Source of the DNA: Fibrobacter succinogenes
GTDB lineage: Bacteria; Fibrobacterota; Fibrobacteria; Fibrobacterales; Fibrobacteraceae
Length of the DNA stretch: 64,000 nucleotides
Reading direction: 5' to 3'
Assembly: GCA_902800345.1 (NCBI GenBank)
Contig: CADCDO010000009.1
Coordinates: 1-64,000, forward strand
Shown here piece by piece: positions 42,930 to 52,119 of this stretch. Under the pieces are notes generated by a model. It was not told where the DNA came from and did not search any database. It saw only the letters and a list, made by a program, of their open reading frames with translations. Positions within the stretch are counted from its first letter, which is position 1; every line of letters begins with the position of its first letter. Position numbers and translations under genes: made by a program.

Positions 42930-43784
42930 ATGAGAAAAGAGATTTTCGCTTACTGCATCGCTGCAGCATGTCTTTTATCCGCCTGTGGCGACGACACCCC
43001 ATCAAGCCCAAGCTCAAACAACACGAGCGAAACGCAAATTTCAAGTTCCTCGACAGCAAACAAACCTGAATCATCCGCTAAACAGAGTGACGAATCAAAC
43101 AAAGTTTCAAGCAGTTCTGCCGTAACAAGCAGTTCCAGCAAAGAAGTTGCATCCAGTAGCGCAGCAACCAAAGGTTTCCCCGCAAATTACAATCCTGAAA
43201 CGGGGATCCTGACAGACGAGCGCGATGGCGAAGTTTACAAGACTGCAAAAATCGGCGACCAAATTTGGATGGGACAAAATTTACGCTATTATACGACAGA
43301 ACCAGCAGAAGGTTGCGATTTCACATACAATAACGAAACAGAAGACATTCCCGACCAAGATACCTATGGGAGGCCCTATTCATGGATTGGAGCTACTAGA
43401 ATTCCCTGCGATTACATAACAAAAAATGCGGTTTTTGGAGATGATGGATTTCCTACCCCCCATCAAGGGATCTGCCCCAAAGGATGGCATATACCAAGCC
43501 TAGACGAATGGAAAAAATTGATTGAATTTACCGACAGGCACTTATACAAATTATTATCAAAAGATTGGGTAAGGACCAATTATGCAGGAACAGACGAATA
43601 CGGATTTAATGTACTTTACCCCAAAGGATCCAATATATTCGTTGAATTCATCATGTTAGACAACTCAGGTTCCAAAGGCAGGAGCATAGTTTTCAACGAC
43701 ATCGGTGGCTCGGCTCTTCAAATGGAGACGATTCTTACCGTAAAATCAGTCAATAGCCTCAATCTCCGTTGTCTGATGGACTAA
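42930..43784 (+). CDS. FISUMP-domain lipoprotein with Ser-rich linker
   Basis: A 284-residue lipoprotein (MRKEIFAYCIAAACLLSACG, lipobox LSAC). Residues 25-85 are a Ser/Thr/Asn-rich linker typical of Fibrobacter surface proteins. The FISUMP domain follows: GILTDERDGEVYKTAKIGDQ, IWMGQNLRYYT, CPKGWHIPSLDEWKKL at about 190-205, and the final SLNLRCLMD (the usual xxLRCV end). Likely surface exposed; a binding role is suspected for the family but unproven. AAGGAG 9 bases before the ATG supports the start. AT-rich TTGTATAATTATTATATT upstream (about 42892-42909) is a plausible promoter. Confidence 0.85.
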   Translation: MRKEIFAYCIAAACLLSACGDDTPSSPSSNNTSETQISSSSTANKPESSAKQSDESNKVSSSSAVTSSSSKEVASSSAATKGFPANYNPETGILTDERDGEVYKTAKIGDQIWMGQNLRYYTTEPAEGCDFTYNNETEDIPDQDTYGRPYSWIGATRIPCDYITKNAVFGDDGFPTPHQGICPKGWHIPSLDEWKKLIEFTDRHLYKLLSKDWVRTNYAGTDEYGFNVLYPKGSNIFVEFIMLDNSGSKGRSIVFNDIGGSALQMETILTVKSVNSLNLRCLMD

Positions 43785-43794
43785 CAGTCCTCTC

Positions 43795-44619
43795 TCATCC
43801 CCGCCGTATTGTCGGGACGCTTGCCAAAAGTTTCTTGGTGTAATCGTTCTGCGGGTTCGTGAGCACTTCATCGGCGGGGCCGTATTCCACGGCATGGCCA
43901 AAGTACATCACGAGCACGTCATCGCTCAGGGCGCGTACAACCTGCATGTCGTGGCTAATAAACAATATGCTGAGCCCCAGGTCATGGCGCAAGTCGTCAA
44001 GCAAGTGCAAAATCTGCGCCTGCACGGAGACATCCAATGCGCTCGTCACTTCGTCGCAGAGCAGCACTTTCGGGCGCACCATCAGGCTCCTCGCAATGCA
44101 GAGGCGTTGGCGCTGGCCGCCCGAAAATTCATGCGGGAACTTGTCCATTGCGCCCGACGGGAGCGAGACGCGGTCCAAAAGTTCCAAGGCTCGGGAGCGC
44201 GACTCGTCAAACGAAAAGCCCCGGGCGATAACGGGAGCCGTCAAAATTTCAGAAACCGTCTGGCGCGGATTCAGGCTGCTGAACGGATCCTGGAAAATCA
44301 TTTGCACCAGATCCGAAACGCGAAATGTTTTCTGGGTCGATTCCGCCCTTCCGTTCTTCACCGGCATTCCAAACAAACTAAATTCACCCTTAGTCATGGG
44401 AACAAGCCCGACCAGGGACTTCACGAGTGTCGATTTGCCGCAGCCGGACTCCCCCACAATCGACATGATTTTCCCTTGCGAGAGCGTAAAGGAGACATCG
44501 TCAACCGCCGTAAAAAAATCCTTGACCTTGCTAAAAACCCCGCCACGGATCGGGAACTTCACCGTAAGTCCGCGGACCTCGACAGCCGGGACCGCGCTAT
44601 CAAAAATTTCGGTATTCAT
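43795..44619 (-). CDS. Oligopeptide-type ABC transporter ATPase
   Basis: A 274-residue ATP-binding subunit of the dipeptide/oligopeptide importer type (DppF/OppF-like). Walker A GESGCGKSTLVK near 56-67, Q-loop in MIFQDPFSSLNPRQTV near 108-123, signature FSGGQRQRLCIARSL near 165-179, Walker B VLLCDEVTSALD near 185-196, and H-loop ISHDM near 220. The C-terminal oligopeptide extension is short. No permease or binding protein gene is adjacent. Its ATG overlaps the stop of xseB by one base, an odd pairing that indicates coupled translation. Confidence 0.9.
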   Translation of the reverse strand: MNTEIFDSAVPAVEVRGLTVKFPIRGGVFSKVKDFFTAVDDVSFTLSQGKIMSIVGESGCGKSTLVKSLVGLVPMTKGEFSLFGMPVKNGRAESTQKTFRVSDLVQMIFQDPFSSLNPRQTVSEILTAPVIARGFSFDESRSRALELLDRVSLPSGAMDKFPHEFSGGQRQRLCIARSLMVRPKVLLCDEVTSALDVSVQAQILHLLDDLRHDLGLSILFISHDMQVVRALSDDVLVMYFGHAVEYGPADEVLTNPQNDYTKKLLASVPTIRRG

Positions 44620-44819
44620 CAGCCATCCAACTCGGCTAGCGCATCCTGGACGTTCTTTTCAGTCGCAATCAGAATCTGGCGGCATTTCCGCAAAAGTTGC
44701 GTAGCCTCTTGAACCTCAATAGCAAGTTCATCGATTTCCATCTCGGAATTGTCGATTTTCGAAAGAATCTCTTCCAAGCGGTCCATTGCGTTTTTATATT
44801 CAAAATTTTGCGCACTCAT
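44619..44819 (-). CDS. xseB: Exodeoxyribonuclease VII small subunit
   Basis: A 66-residue helical protein with the XseB pattern: FEYKNAMDRLEEILSKIDNS and EMEIDELAIEVQEATQLLRK followed by a short coiled tail with CRQIL. XseB helps XseA degrade single-stranded DNA. Length fits (60-85). xseA is not beside it. It shares a junction with the downstream ABC ATPase gene and is divergent from the lipoprotein operon at 44849. Confidence 0.88.
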   Translation of the reverse strand: MSAQNFEYKNAMDRLEEILSKIDNSEMEIDELAIEVQEATQLLRKCRQILIATEKNVQDALAELDG

Positions 44820-44848
44820 ATCGATGAATATAGTTAGATTTAAATCAA

Positions 44849-45556
44849 ATGAATTTGTTCAATCGTTCCATTTTGCCTTTTTTAATGACTGCCGCCTTTT
44901 TCGGCATGTTCCTCGTCGGTTGTCTTGACGCCCCCGACTATCCGCACGCATTGCAACCGGTCGAATCCATCAGCGTCAAGGTCAAGCAAGGCGGGAGTTC
45001 GTATTCCACCCTGCTAAAGATCCATCCATCCGATTCGGCGACCATCAAGGCGGAGGCGGTCCCCAAGAATTACCAGAACGACCTTTCTTTCGAATGGTTC
45101 TACTCCAACGACAAAAAAGACAGCCTGCTCGCACGCGGGGACCACTACTCGTTCCATCCCAACGCATCCGACGAATCCATTCCGAACAAGCTTACAGTCA
45201 CGGACAAAGAAGGGAACAGCCAAACGCAGGAATTCTCCATCGCCATCAACTCCATCCCCGTCATTTCCGACTCCACGATTCCCTCGAACGGAGACACCCT
45301 TTACGGTTCAAAGGAATCGGCGTTCTTCTTTGCCTGGTACAGCTTTGACATGGACATGGCAAACGGAGACACGCTTTTTCATACGCTTGATATAGACGGC
45401 ACGGAATACGACGTGGGGACGCTCCTCGAAGTCAAGCAGTCGGGACTCAAGGAGGGCAAGCACAAGTTCCGCATTATCGTGCGAGACATTTACGGAGACG
45501 CCGACACGCTCCCCTACAAAAAGTTCTACGTTGTCGATACGCTGGAGGCCAAATGA
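44849..45556 (+). CDS. Lipoprotein, operon gene 1
   Basis: A 235-residue lipoprotein (FFGMFLVGCLDAPD, lipobox LVGC). The body looks like two Ig-like beta domains (LSFEWFYSNDKKDSLLARGD; FFFAWYSFDMDMANGDTLFH), as in PKD-type modules. It opens a five-gene operon: each next gene overlaps or follows within 8 bases. The next two genes encode similar proteins, so all three may form a surface complex. No specific family recognised. Confidence 0.65.
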   Translation: MNLFNRSILPFLMTAAFFGMFLVGCLDAPDYPHALQPVESISVKVKQGGSSYSTLLKIHPSDSATIKAEAVPKNYQNDLSFEWFYSNDKKDSLLARGDHYSFHPNASDESIPNKLTVTDKEGNSQTQEFSIAINSIPVISDSTIPSNGDTLYGSKESAFFFAWYSFDMDMANGDTLFHTLDIDGTEYDVGTLLEVKQSGLKEGKHKFRIIVRDIYGDADTLPYKKFYVVDTLEAK

Positions 45557-47118
45557 GTTTCACGAAATGGTGCATTCTAGCCGCGCTTGCCACGATTTTT
45601 TCGTCCTGCTTCGATTCCGACGACCATATTTTCAACGAAGCGGAAACCATCGAAATCACGATCGACGCCTCCCTGGCCAAATCAGCAACGCCTGTTTCGC
45701 CAAGCGTCAAGGCGGACACGTTCCACATCAGCGACACGGTCTATTTCCAAACGACAATCACTCCGGGCAAAGTCATTTTCGTACAGGATTACCACTGGCT
45801 CATGGACGGGGAATACTGTTCTTCGGAATACAATTTCAAAAAACAGATCGAAAAGCCCGGGCATCACAAATTCCTGTTCGTCTTGAAGGACCATTTCGGG
45901 GATTTGCACTACGATTCGCTTGACGTCTGGATATCCGACAATCCCAACCTCAACGACACCTCATTCATTCCCGCCCAAGGGACGCAAGCCATTGATCCCT
46001 ACGAAACCATCTATTTCACGTGGGAAGCTTCGACGCCAGGAATCAAGCTTGCGCACCACTACCGTTTCACGCTCAGCGAGGCCAGTTTCGCAAATTCGGA
46101 ATCCAAATTCAAGGGAATCGACACCATAATCAACGAGCCGCATTTCATCTTTCACAACAAATTAAATCCATTAAAGAAATACAACTGGACGGTCCAAGCG
46201 TTTAACGAATACAATTTGGCCTCCACAGGAAAAATCGAAAGTTCATTCTATACAAAAGGGCTCCCCAGAGAAGGCTCTCTCGAAGCGACGGTAAAGATAA
46301 CGCAAGATACGCCTCTTCCGATCCGACTGGTTCTTCAAAATAGCGATGGACACAATTTCAAATACGACTTTCCGCTTTCCAAGATTAACAACCAAATGTT
46401 TTTCGACGCCATCCCGGCAGGCAAGTACAAATTGACATTAAATTCGGACTACCCGGACTTCGGCATAATCAACAAGGATGTCACCATTCGAGACGGTTTC
46501 GTAACCATCATGGACAATTTCGAGCTACTCGATACCATTGCGCCGTCTATACTTTCGACTTCGGGTTCCGACACGATTGACTTTGCCGATACGCTCCGGT
46601 TCATCATCAAAGATGGGAGCAACTCTATTTTTGCACAGAACATTTCCGTATCCCTAGAAGGCGACCTCGTTTTCGCCAGCTACCATAAGGACAGCATTCT
46701 AACAGTGATTCTCGACGAAAACGAAAAAAGCTGGACCTACCGCATTTTGAACGTCTCGGTCACAGACGGCAGCAAGAACGTAAGAACAAAGTCATTCTAC
46801 ATTTCACCGAGTATATCTTGGATTACGACCAACAGCGATACAACGATTGCACTTGACGGAAGTATCAGCATGTTCATCATAGATAACAATCCTTTCGAGT
46901 TCGAACTCGATTCTTTAAAGTTCTACAACGTAACAACAGGCAAAAACATTATTTCCATTCCCGCAACAAAACTAAATTCGTTCACGGCAGAACTTGACGC
47001 CAACCTTTTTGAAGGCAAGCAGGTTATAAGGTCAACCGTCATCTATACGAACGGGCTCGTCCAAAGCAAAGACTGGACGCTCTATGTCGAAGGCAAAGCG
47101 ATAAAGGAGGAGGAATAA
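45553..47118 (+). CDS. Lipoprotein, operon gene 2
   Basis: A 521-residue lipoprotein (ALATIFSSCFDSDD, lipobox FSSC). It starts with Ig-like regions similar in style to gene 1 (YHWLMDGEYCSSEYNF; IYFTWEASTPGIKLAHHYRF). Residues about 240-320 (GSLEATVKITQDTPLPIRLV, AIPAGKYKLTLNSDYPD) look like a carboxypeptidase-regulatory/SpaA-like beta sandwich. Further Ig-like strands complete it. Start overlaps gene 1's stop by 4 bases (ATGA). Confidence 0.65.
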   Translation: MSFTKWCILAALATIFSSCFDSDDHIFNEAETIEITIDASLAKSATPVSPSVKADTFHISDTVYFQTTITPGKVIFVQDYHWLMDGEYCSSEYNFKKQIEKPGHHKFLFVLKDHFGDLHYDSLDVWISDNPNLNDTSFIPAQGTQAIDPYETIYFTWEASTPGIKLAHHYRFTLSEASFANSESKFKGIDTIINEPHFIFHNKLNPLKKYNWTVQAFNEYNLASTGKIESSFYTKGLPREGSLEATVKITQDTPLPIRLVLQNSDGHNFKYDFPLSKINNQMFFDAIPAGKYKLTLNSDYPDFGIINKDVTIRDGFVTIMDNFELLDTIAPSILSTSGSDTIDFADTLRFIIKDGSNSIFAQNISVSLEGDLVFASYHKDSILTVILDENEKSWTYRILNVSVTDGSKNVRTKSFYISPSISWITTNSDTTIALDGSISMFIIDNNPFEFELDSLKFYNVTTGKNIISIPATKLNSFTAELDANLFEGKQVIRSTVIYTNGLVQSKDWTLYVEGKAIKEEE

Positions 47119-48545
47119 TGATTTTTAGACGTTCATCTCTTCCGTTCCTTTTCGCTGCAGCAACGGCATCATTGCTGATCTCATGTTCCGACGCAGAAAT
47201 CGGCCCGTCGGACGTTCCCGTCATTACACAGGCTATTTACGTTGTCCCAGAAAACTATTATGACGAGCCTTACAAGAAATACGTTTCCTCGGAAAATTTC
47301 TATGTCAACATCAACCAGAAAATAAAGATTTGCGGAATCTACACTGCAGACAAAGACACCCTCCCTATCGACTTGTCGGCGCCCTACTACAGCAGCCATA
47401 GATGGACCATCGACGACAGGGAAGCTTTTGCATCGGTCGTTTACTACAGTTTCGACAAGGCCGGTGTTCACAAAGTCTCTTTCGAGACTATTGATAAACT
47501 AGGCGACACCCTGGTTTCGCACGCCAATATATACGTCAACACGCCAACAACAATTTCTCTCCAGTCGCCACCGAATCATTACAATCAAGTAGACGGAATA
47601 AACGCGAACGGGCTTGAGCTTTCATGGAAAATTTATGGCATAGACCCTTGGGAAACATCGCAGTGTTATATCTACGCCAGCTATTTCCGCGATTCCCTTT
47701 GGGTATCCCCACTCGGCGCAGTCAAGTGCAACAACAGCGTCAGCCTTCTGGACACGCTCAACATGAAGGTCAGCAATGGCACAGACAAGCCCAGTACAAA
47801 AACCAACGATTTTGGGGATACGCTCTATTACGGATTTGAAAATTCCACAATATACTGGGGCGTCCACGCGGTAATCAAAAATGGCAAAGGGGATAGGGAA
47901 CACGTTTTCAGCGATGTATACAGCTTTTCGACCAAGCTACAAAACGACGGCAACGCCATTGTCGAAGTTCCTGTCGCCTGCAGATTCAACCAGTACCCCG
48001 AAAAATCGCGGCTGGTGGGTGCGATCATCTCGTCTGCCGGAGATACGTTATCTAAAATTTCCGGCATCAAGGGGAACGCGACCATCCGAAAGACGCTCGA
48101 CCCGCAATCGAACGTAAAGATTGTCGTATGCGACAGCGTCCGCACGGAATATGGCTGCAGCTCCATGACGGTCAATTTGGCGCCTTCAACAAAAACGATA
48201 ACGGACACGCTGTTCCTTCAAGACAAAGTCAAGCCGAGCATAGTTCCTGCCGCTACCGAATTGTCCAGGGACGACCGAATCAAATTCCTTATTTTGGATA
48301 ACGGCTCAGGAGTCAACGCTTCAAGAATCACAGCGCTCCTGAACAACGACACGGTCAATGTATATTCCTATTTTGAAGATTACACCTTGACAATACCGAA
48401 CATCTGCAAAAAGAATTGCGAACTGAAAATCTACGCCGAAGACTACGCAAACAACAAGGCGCCCGATGTCTATTGGAGAATCACGAACGAGAAAGAAACG
48501 ACTTTCATCACGGGACCTTTTTCTAAAACGGAGGGCAGCAAATGA
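47118..48545 (+). CDS. Lipoprotein, operon gene 3
   Basis: A 475-residue lipoprotein (AAATASLLISCSDAE, lipobox LISC). Its plan repeats that of gene 2: an Ig-like region with HRWTIDDREAFASVVYYSFD, another with LELSWKIYGIDPWE, a beta-sandwich stretch (AIVEVPVACRFNQYPEKSRL), then DTLFLQDKVKPSIVPAATEL and a final Ig-like part. Genes 2 and 3 are probably ancient duplicates. Start overlaps gene 2's stop by one base (TAATG). Confidence 0.65.
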   Translation: MIFRRSSLPFLFAAATASLLISCSDAEIGPSDVPVITQAIYVVPENYYDEPYKKYVSSENFYVNINQKIKICGIYTADKDTLPIDLSAPYYSSHRWTIDDREAFASVVYYSFDKAGVHKVSFETIDKLGDTLVSHANIYVNTPTTISLQSPPNHYNQVDGINANGLELSWKIYGIDPWETSQCYIYASYFRDSLWVSPLGAVKCNNSVSLLDTLNMKVSNGTDKPSTKTNDFGDTLYYGFENSTIYWGVHAVIKNGKGDREHVFSDVYSFSTKLQNDGNAIVEVPVACRFNQYPEKSRLVGAIISSAGDTLSKISGIKGNATIRKTLDPQSNVKIVVCDSVRTEYGCSSMTVNLAPSTKTITDTLFLQDKVKPSIVPAATELSRDDRIKFLILDNGSGVNASRITALLNNDTVNVYSYFEDYTLTIPNICKKNCELKIYAEDYANNKAPDVYWRITNEKETTFITGPFSKTEGSK

Positions 48546-49183
48546 CTTGTTTTAAAAGAGCCGCCCTCTTCCTTGTAATGTTGTTCATACTTTGCGGAAA
48601 TGCATTTGCAAAGCAAAAGGCAAAGCCACGCTATCTACAAGTTTCAACGAATCCGTCAACAGTCGATCTCTACACCGGGATGACATTGCCGGACTTTGCG
48701 GATAAACCAGACTACACATCTCCGGCATTCATCCCGATTCCCAATGGGAACGACAATATTACCGTTTCTTTTTTCCACCCGGATTACGCCGACACGACAA
48801 TCAATATAACGCTTTCGTCAAGCGACACGTCGTTCATCATCGTAGCGCTCCGCCAAACTTATGACGAAGAATTGCTGGCATCCCAGCAAGAAATGCTAAA
48901 GCACAGGAGTCGCCGTAACCTGGGTCAATTCTTGAAATGGGCATCTATCGGTCCATTCGTCATTAGCGGAGTTTCTGCGATTGTCTCGACGTACAACATC
49001 GGCAAGGCCAAAAACCACAAAAAAGCCATGGAAAACACTCGATTCAAGAACGAAAAATATGACGAGCACATGCAAGATTTTAAGGACCACAGAGAGAGCG
49101 CCAAAACCGCAAAGACTGTGTCCAAAGTATTTCTCGGAACCGGTTTACTATTCCTTACCGCAGGATTCGTCCTTTCATTTTAG
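48542..49183 (+). CDS. PEGA-like membrane protein, operon gene 4
   Basis: A 213-residue protein. Signal peptide (ALFLVMLFILCGNAFAKQ), then a PEGA-like beta domain (YLQVSTNPSTVDLYTGMTLP ... NITVSFFHPDYADTTINITL, residues 28-105). Two membrane helices follow (ASIGPFVISGVSAIVSTY and VFLGTGLLFLTAGFVLSF) with a charged helical segment between. The C-terminal plan matches gene 5. Start overlaps gene 3 by 4 bases. Confidence 0.65.
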   Translation: MTCFKRAALFLVMLFILCGNAFAKQKAKPRYLQVSTNPSTVDLYTGMTLPDFADKPDYTSPAFIPIPNGNDNITVSFFHPDYADTTINITLSSSDTSFIIVALRQTYDEELLASQQEMLKHRSRRNLGQFLKWASIGPFVISGVSAIVSTYNIGKAKNHKKAMENTRFKNEKYDEHMQDFKDHRESAKTAKTVSKVFLGTGLLFLTAGFVLSF

Positions 49184-49191
49184 GTAAAAAT

Positions 49192-50964
49192 ATGAAAAAG
49201 ATTTTCTCAATTCTAGCAATCACCCTAGTCGCCGCCTTCGCAGACCCCGAAGGAAAACTCGTCAATGTGGAACTCCTGTCGGGAACGCAGCAGCGCGCAA
49301 AGCTGATGGGCATCGAAAACGACACCGTGAGCCTTGGCGGTTATATCCAGAACAAGTTCACAATCGTAAAAATTGCCAAGAAACAATTCAAGAGAATTGT
49401 GGATGAACAAGGGAACGACTTGCTGAACGCCGAAAGTGCGCCAAGCAGCCCCGCAAAAAAGGAGAGCGCTGCAAAGGAACCCGTTGCAAAAGAAGCATCA
49501 ACACAAGCAGAGCCAAGTTCTAGTTTTTCGGCCCCTAAAGCGCCCAGTTCCAGCTCCGTCGCTTCAAAAAGCGTCAGTTCAAGCGCCATAGCCATAAGTT
49601 CTTCTTCTGTATCCATTTCGTCTAAAGTCAGTTCGTCAAGCGTCAGTTCATCTAGTGTCAATACCCCAAAACCAGAAAAGAAGGCTCCTGTCCAGCCCAA
49701 AGTACAGACAAAAGAATCCTCTTCCAGTACACAAGCCCAGAGCAAACAAACTGCAAGCGAGCCACCGGCAAAATCCGAAATCAAAACGGTTCTCGTCGCT
49801 TACGACGACGTCTACGTCGAAAAATCCTTTGCCGATCAATTTACTGCACTTACAGCGCGTCTGTTATACGAATCCGGGGAAAAGCCGCAGATTATCCGCA
49901 AATCCGACATCAAGAACTGCAACGACAACATCTGCGTCCAAAATGAACTTGCCGCGCTCGGTTTCAAATCCATCTACTTCGGTGAAATCACGCCCGTTTA
50001 CAGGACGGACAGCCTCCGTTTAAACCTGACGCACGTCTTTTACGAAGACTCGCTCCCGACGCTACACAGGGCCTCGCTCACCATCTCCGAAGGAGCCGCC
50101 CTCAGCGATGCCATTACGAACAACAAGTTAAAGAACCAGCTGTTGGACGCACAAGGCAAGGACATCGTCAAATTAAAAAGGAACCGGAGCTACATCCACA
50201 TCGAGACGGATCCCGACGGAGCGACCATTTCGCGTTCCGATAAAGACGCCATCTGCAAATCCCCCTGCACATTCGTCACCACAGATACAACCAAATTCAC
50301 CATTCATGCCTACTGGAACGTCGACAGGCACCTTTGGGGCACAAGTACAAACATAGTTCCGCTCCCGGATGACACCACCCACGTTTCGCTCAAGCTCAAG
50401 CGCGTGTCTCCAGAAATCCGCATCCAGACATTCCCCGAAGGCGCAAACGTCTATAAGGCCAACGGCCCCATCACCAAGCGCACCAAAGCCATCGCCAAAA
50501 CACCCGATAAAATTCCTGCATACGAAATGGGCATGGACAGCCTCGTTATACGCAAGGCCGGTTATCGGGACACGCTCATCAACTTCTTCGTAGCGCCAAT
50601 CTCGCAAATCGACTTGAGCATCGATCTCGAAAAGCTCACAAGTTTTGACGAAATCGAAAAGCAGAACAAGTGGATTCACGACAAAAAAATGCAGACCATC
50701 GGCGAAGCTCTCATCGGAGGCTCCATCGGGACGGCGCTTATTGGCGGCCTGTTCATGTACCTTGCGCACCTGGACTACAAAGATGCAGACGAAATCAAAT
50801 CCGAGCTCAAGATTCCCGGCGCCTCGAAAGGCGAGAACTACAGGAAGAAAGTCGACAAAAACCACAAGCTTGTCAATCAGGGAGACAACAAAGCAACCGC
50901 CGGAGGAATCCTGCTAGGAACCGCAGCAGCCCTCCTCGGCGTCGGCATCTACTTTGTATTCTAG
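49192..50964 (+). CDS. Ser-rich PEGA-domain membrane protein, operon gene 5
   Basis: A 590-residue protein. Signal peptide (MKKIFSILAITLVAAFA), a small beta domain (VNVELLSGTQQRAKLMGIEN, residues 24-75), a Ser/Pro-rich linker (80-185) typical of Fibrobacter envelope proteins, and a mixed domain at about 200-310 (VLVAYDDVYVEKSFADQFTA). Two PEGA-like domains follow (YIHIETDPDGATISRS near 325; IRIQTFPEGANVYKAN near 403). Two membrane helices lie at the C-terminus around a charged loop. The last codons are part of a 111-base direct repeat (50918-51028). It follows gene 4 by 8 bases. Confidence 0.68.
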   Translation: MKKIFSILAITLVAAFADPEGKLVNVELLSGTQQRAKLMGIENDTVSLGGYIQNKFTIVKIAKKQFKRIVDEQGNDLLNAESAPSSPAKKESAAKEPVAKEASTQAEPSSSFSAPKAPSSSSVASKSVSSSAIAISSSSVSISSKVSSSSVSSSSVNTPKPEKKAPVQPKVQTKESSSSTQAQSKQTASEPPAKSEIKTVLVAYDDVYVEKSFADQFTALTARLLYESGEKPQIIRKSDIKNCNDNICVQNELAALGFKSIYFGEITPVYRTDSLRLNLTHVFYEDSLPTLHRASLTISEGAALSDAITNNKLKNQLLDAQGKDIVKLKRNRSYIHIETDPDGATISRSDKDAICKSPCTFVTTDTTKFTIHAYWNVDRHLWGTSTNIVPLPDDTTHVSLKLKRVSPEIRIQTFPEGANVYKANGPITKRTKAIAKTPDKIPAYEMGMDSLVIRKAGYRDTLINFFVAPISQIDLSIDLEKLTSFDEIEKQNKWIHDKKMQTIGEALIGGSIGTALIGGLFMYLAHLDYKDADEIKSELKIPGASKGENYRKKVDKNHKLVNQGDNKATAGGILLGTAAALLGVGIYFVF

Positions 50965-51028
50965 CCCCGCCCGCATGACGTTCTTTGCGCGTTCAAAAAA
51001 AAATCTTCCGGCGATACGCCAAATATTT
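50918..51028 (+). repeat. 111-base direct repeat, copy 1
   Basis: Starts GAACCGCAGCAGCCC, covers the last 15 codons and stop of operon gene 5, and ends GCCAAATATTT. Copy 2 is at 51234-51344, offset 316 bases, with only a few mismatches. Confidence 0.9.
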
Positions 51029-51233
51029 GAATTACTTGCAATTATCCGAGGCTCAATAAAAAGGAAAAAACTTCATAGGCGTATTTTTGCAAAGATAATA
51101 AGCGGGACAAATGGTTGTTTAATTTAAGGATAACGATAAATCGTCGAGAGAATGGAAGCGTCGGCCAAGGAATACCTTCGCAAAAGTCTGCAAGGTGAGT
51201 GTCGCGACGGGCTGCATGCAGACCGGCATGACC
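51029..51233. other. Spacer between the two direct repeats
   Basis: About 205 bases with no supported gene. One frame reads FAKVCKVSVATGCMQTGMT at about 51176-51232, which looks like a broken coding piece, but there is no start and no family I can name. AT-rich from 51050 to 51150. Confidence 0.35.
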
Positions 51234-51344
51234 GAACCGCAGCAGCCCTCCTCGGCGTCGGCATCTACTTTGTATTCTAGCCCCGCCCGCATGACGTTCT
51301 TTGCGCGTTCAAGAAAAAATCTTCTGGCGATACGCCAAATATTT
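51234..51344 (+). repeat. 111-base direct repeat, copy 2
   Basis: Repeats the end of operon gene 5 and its downstream sequence out of context. It ends 16 bases before the DedA gene. Together the copies suggest a tandem duplication of about 316 bases whose middle has since diverged or was replaced. Confidence 0.9.
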
Positions 51345-51360
51345 TTCTAAATTGCGTCCA

Positions 51361-52113
51361 ATGAAAAATTCAGTACTCAAAACGACAATCGCTTTAGCAC
51401 TCCTCCTTACCGCATTTACTTTTGCCGCAGATTCGCTCTCTGTCGATGCCACCAACGCCGCAGGCGCAGTCGCCGACACCACAAAATCGACAGGCATTTA
51501 CAACCGCATTATTGACTGGTACAATGACAACCTGAATTACGGCACAATCACGCTTTTGATGGCCATCGAAAGTTCTTTCATCCCGTTCCCGTCGGAACTC
51601 GTCGTGCCGCCCGCCGCCTACAAAGCCTTGCAACCAGGCTCCGGACTCAACATTGCGCTCATCGTTTTGTTCGCAACAGTCGGCGCGCTCATCGGAGCTT
51701 ACATCAACTACTATCTCGCAAAAATTCTCGGTCGCCCGATTATCTACAAATTCGCGGACAGCCGCCTCGGGCACTTCTTGCTGCTCGACGTCCAGAAAGT
51801 CGAAAAGGCCGAAAACTACTTCCGCGAACACGGCGCCATTTCGACGTTCGTCGGCCGCCTCATCACGGTTATCCGCCAACTGATTTCGATTCCGGCGGGC
51901 CTTGCAAAGATGAAACTCGCTCCGTTCACGCTTTACACGTTCCTCGGCGCCGCCATCTGGAACTGCGTCTTGGCACTGCTCGGCTACCTTGCCCACGGTC
52001 AAAAAGACATCATCGAAAAATACAATTCCGAACTCGCCATCGCGCTGCTCGGCTTCGGTGCGCTCTTCATCGGTTACATGGTGTGGAACGCCGTAAAGCC
52101 GAAGAAAAAGTGA
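51361..52113 (+). CDS. DedA-family membrane protein
   Basis: A 250-residue protein of the DedA/SNARE-associated family, which moves undecaprenyl phosphate or other lipids across the inner membrane. Key features: MAIESSFIPFPSELVVPPAA at about 67-86, YYLAKILGRPII near 120, HGAISTFVGRLITVIRQLIS at about 158-177 with the FxGR and IR residues, PAGLAKM and FLGAAIWNCVLALLGY. It has an added N-terminal stretch that looks like a cleavable signal peptide (ALALLLTAFTFAADS), unusual for the family. Start is ATG 51361; the frame is open to 51301 but that part is repeat DNA. Confidence 0.88.
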   Translation: MKNSVLKTTIALALLLTAFTFAADSLSVDATNAAGAVADTTKSTGIYNRIIDWYNDNLNYGTITLLMAIESSFIPFPSELVVPPAAYKALQPGSGLNIALIVLFATVGALIGAYINYYLAKILGRPIIYKFADSRLGHFLLLDVQKVEKAENYFREHGAISTFVGRLITVIRQLISIPAGLAKMKLAPFTLYTFLGAAIWNCVLALLGYLAHGQKDIIEKYNSELAIALLGFGALFIGYMVWNAVKPKKK

Positions 52114-52119
52114 TAGCTA

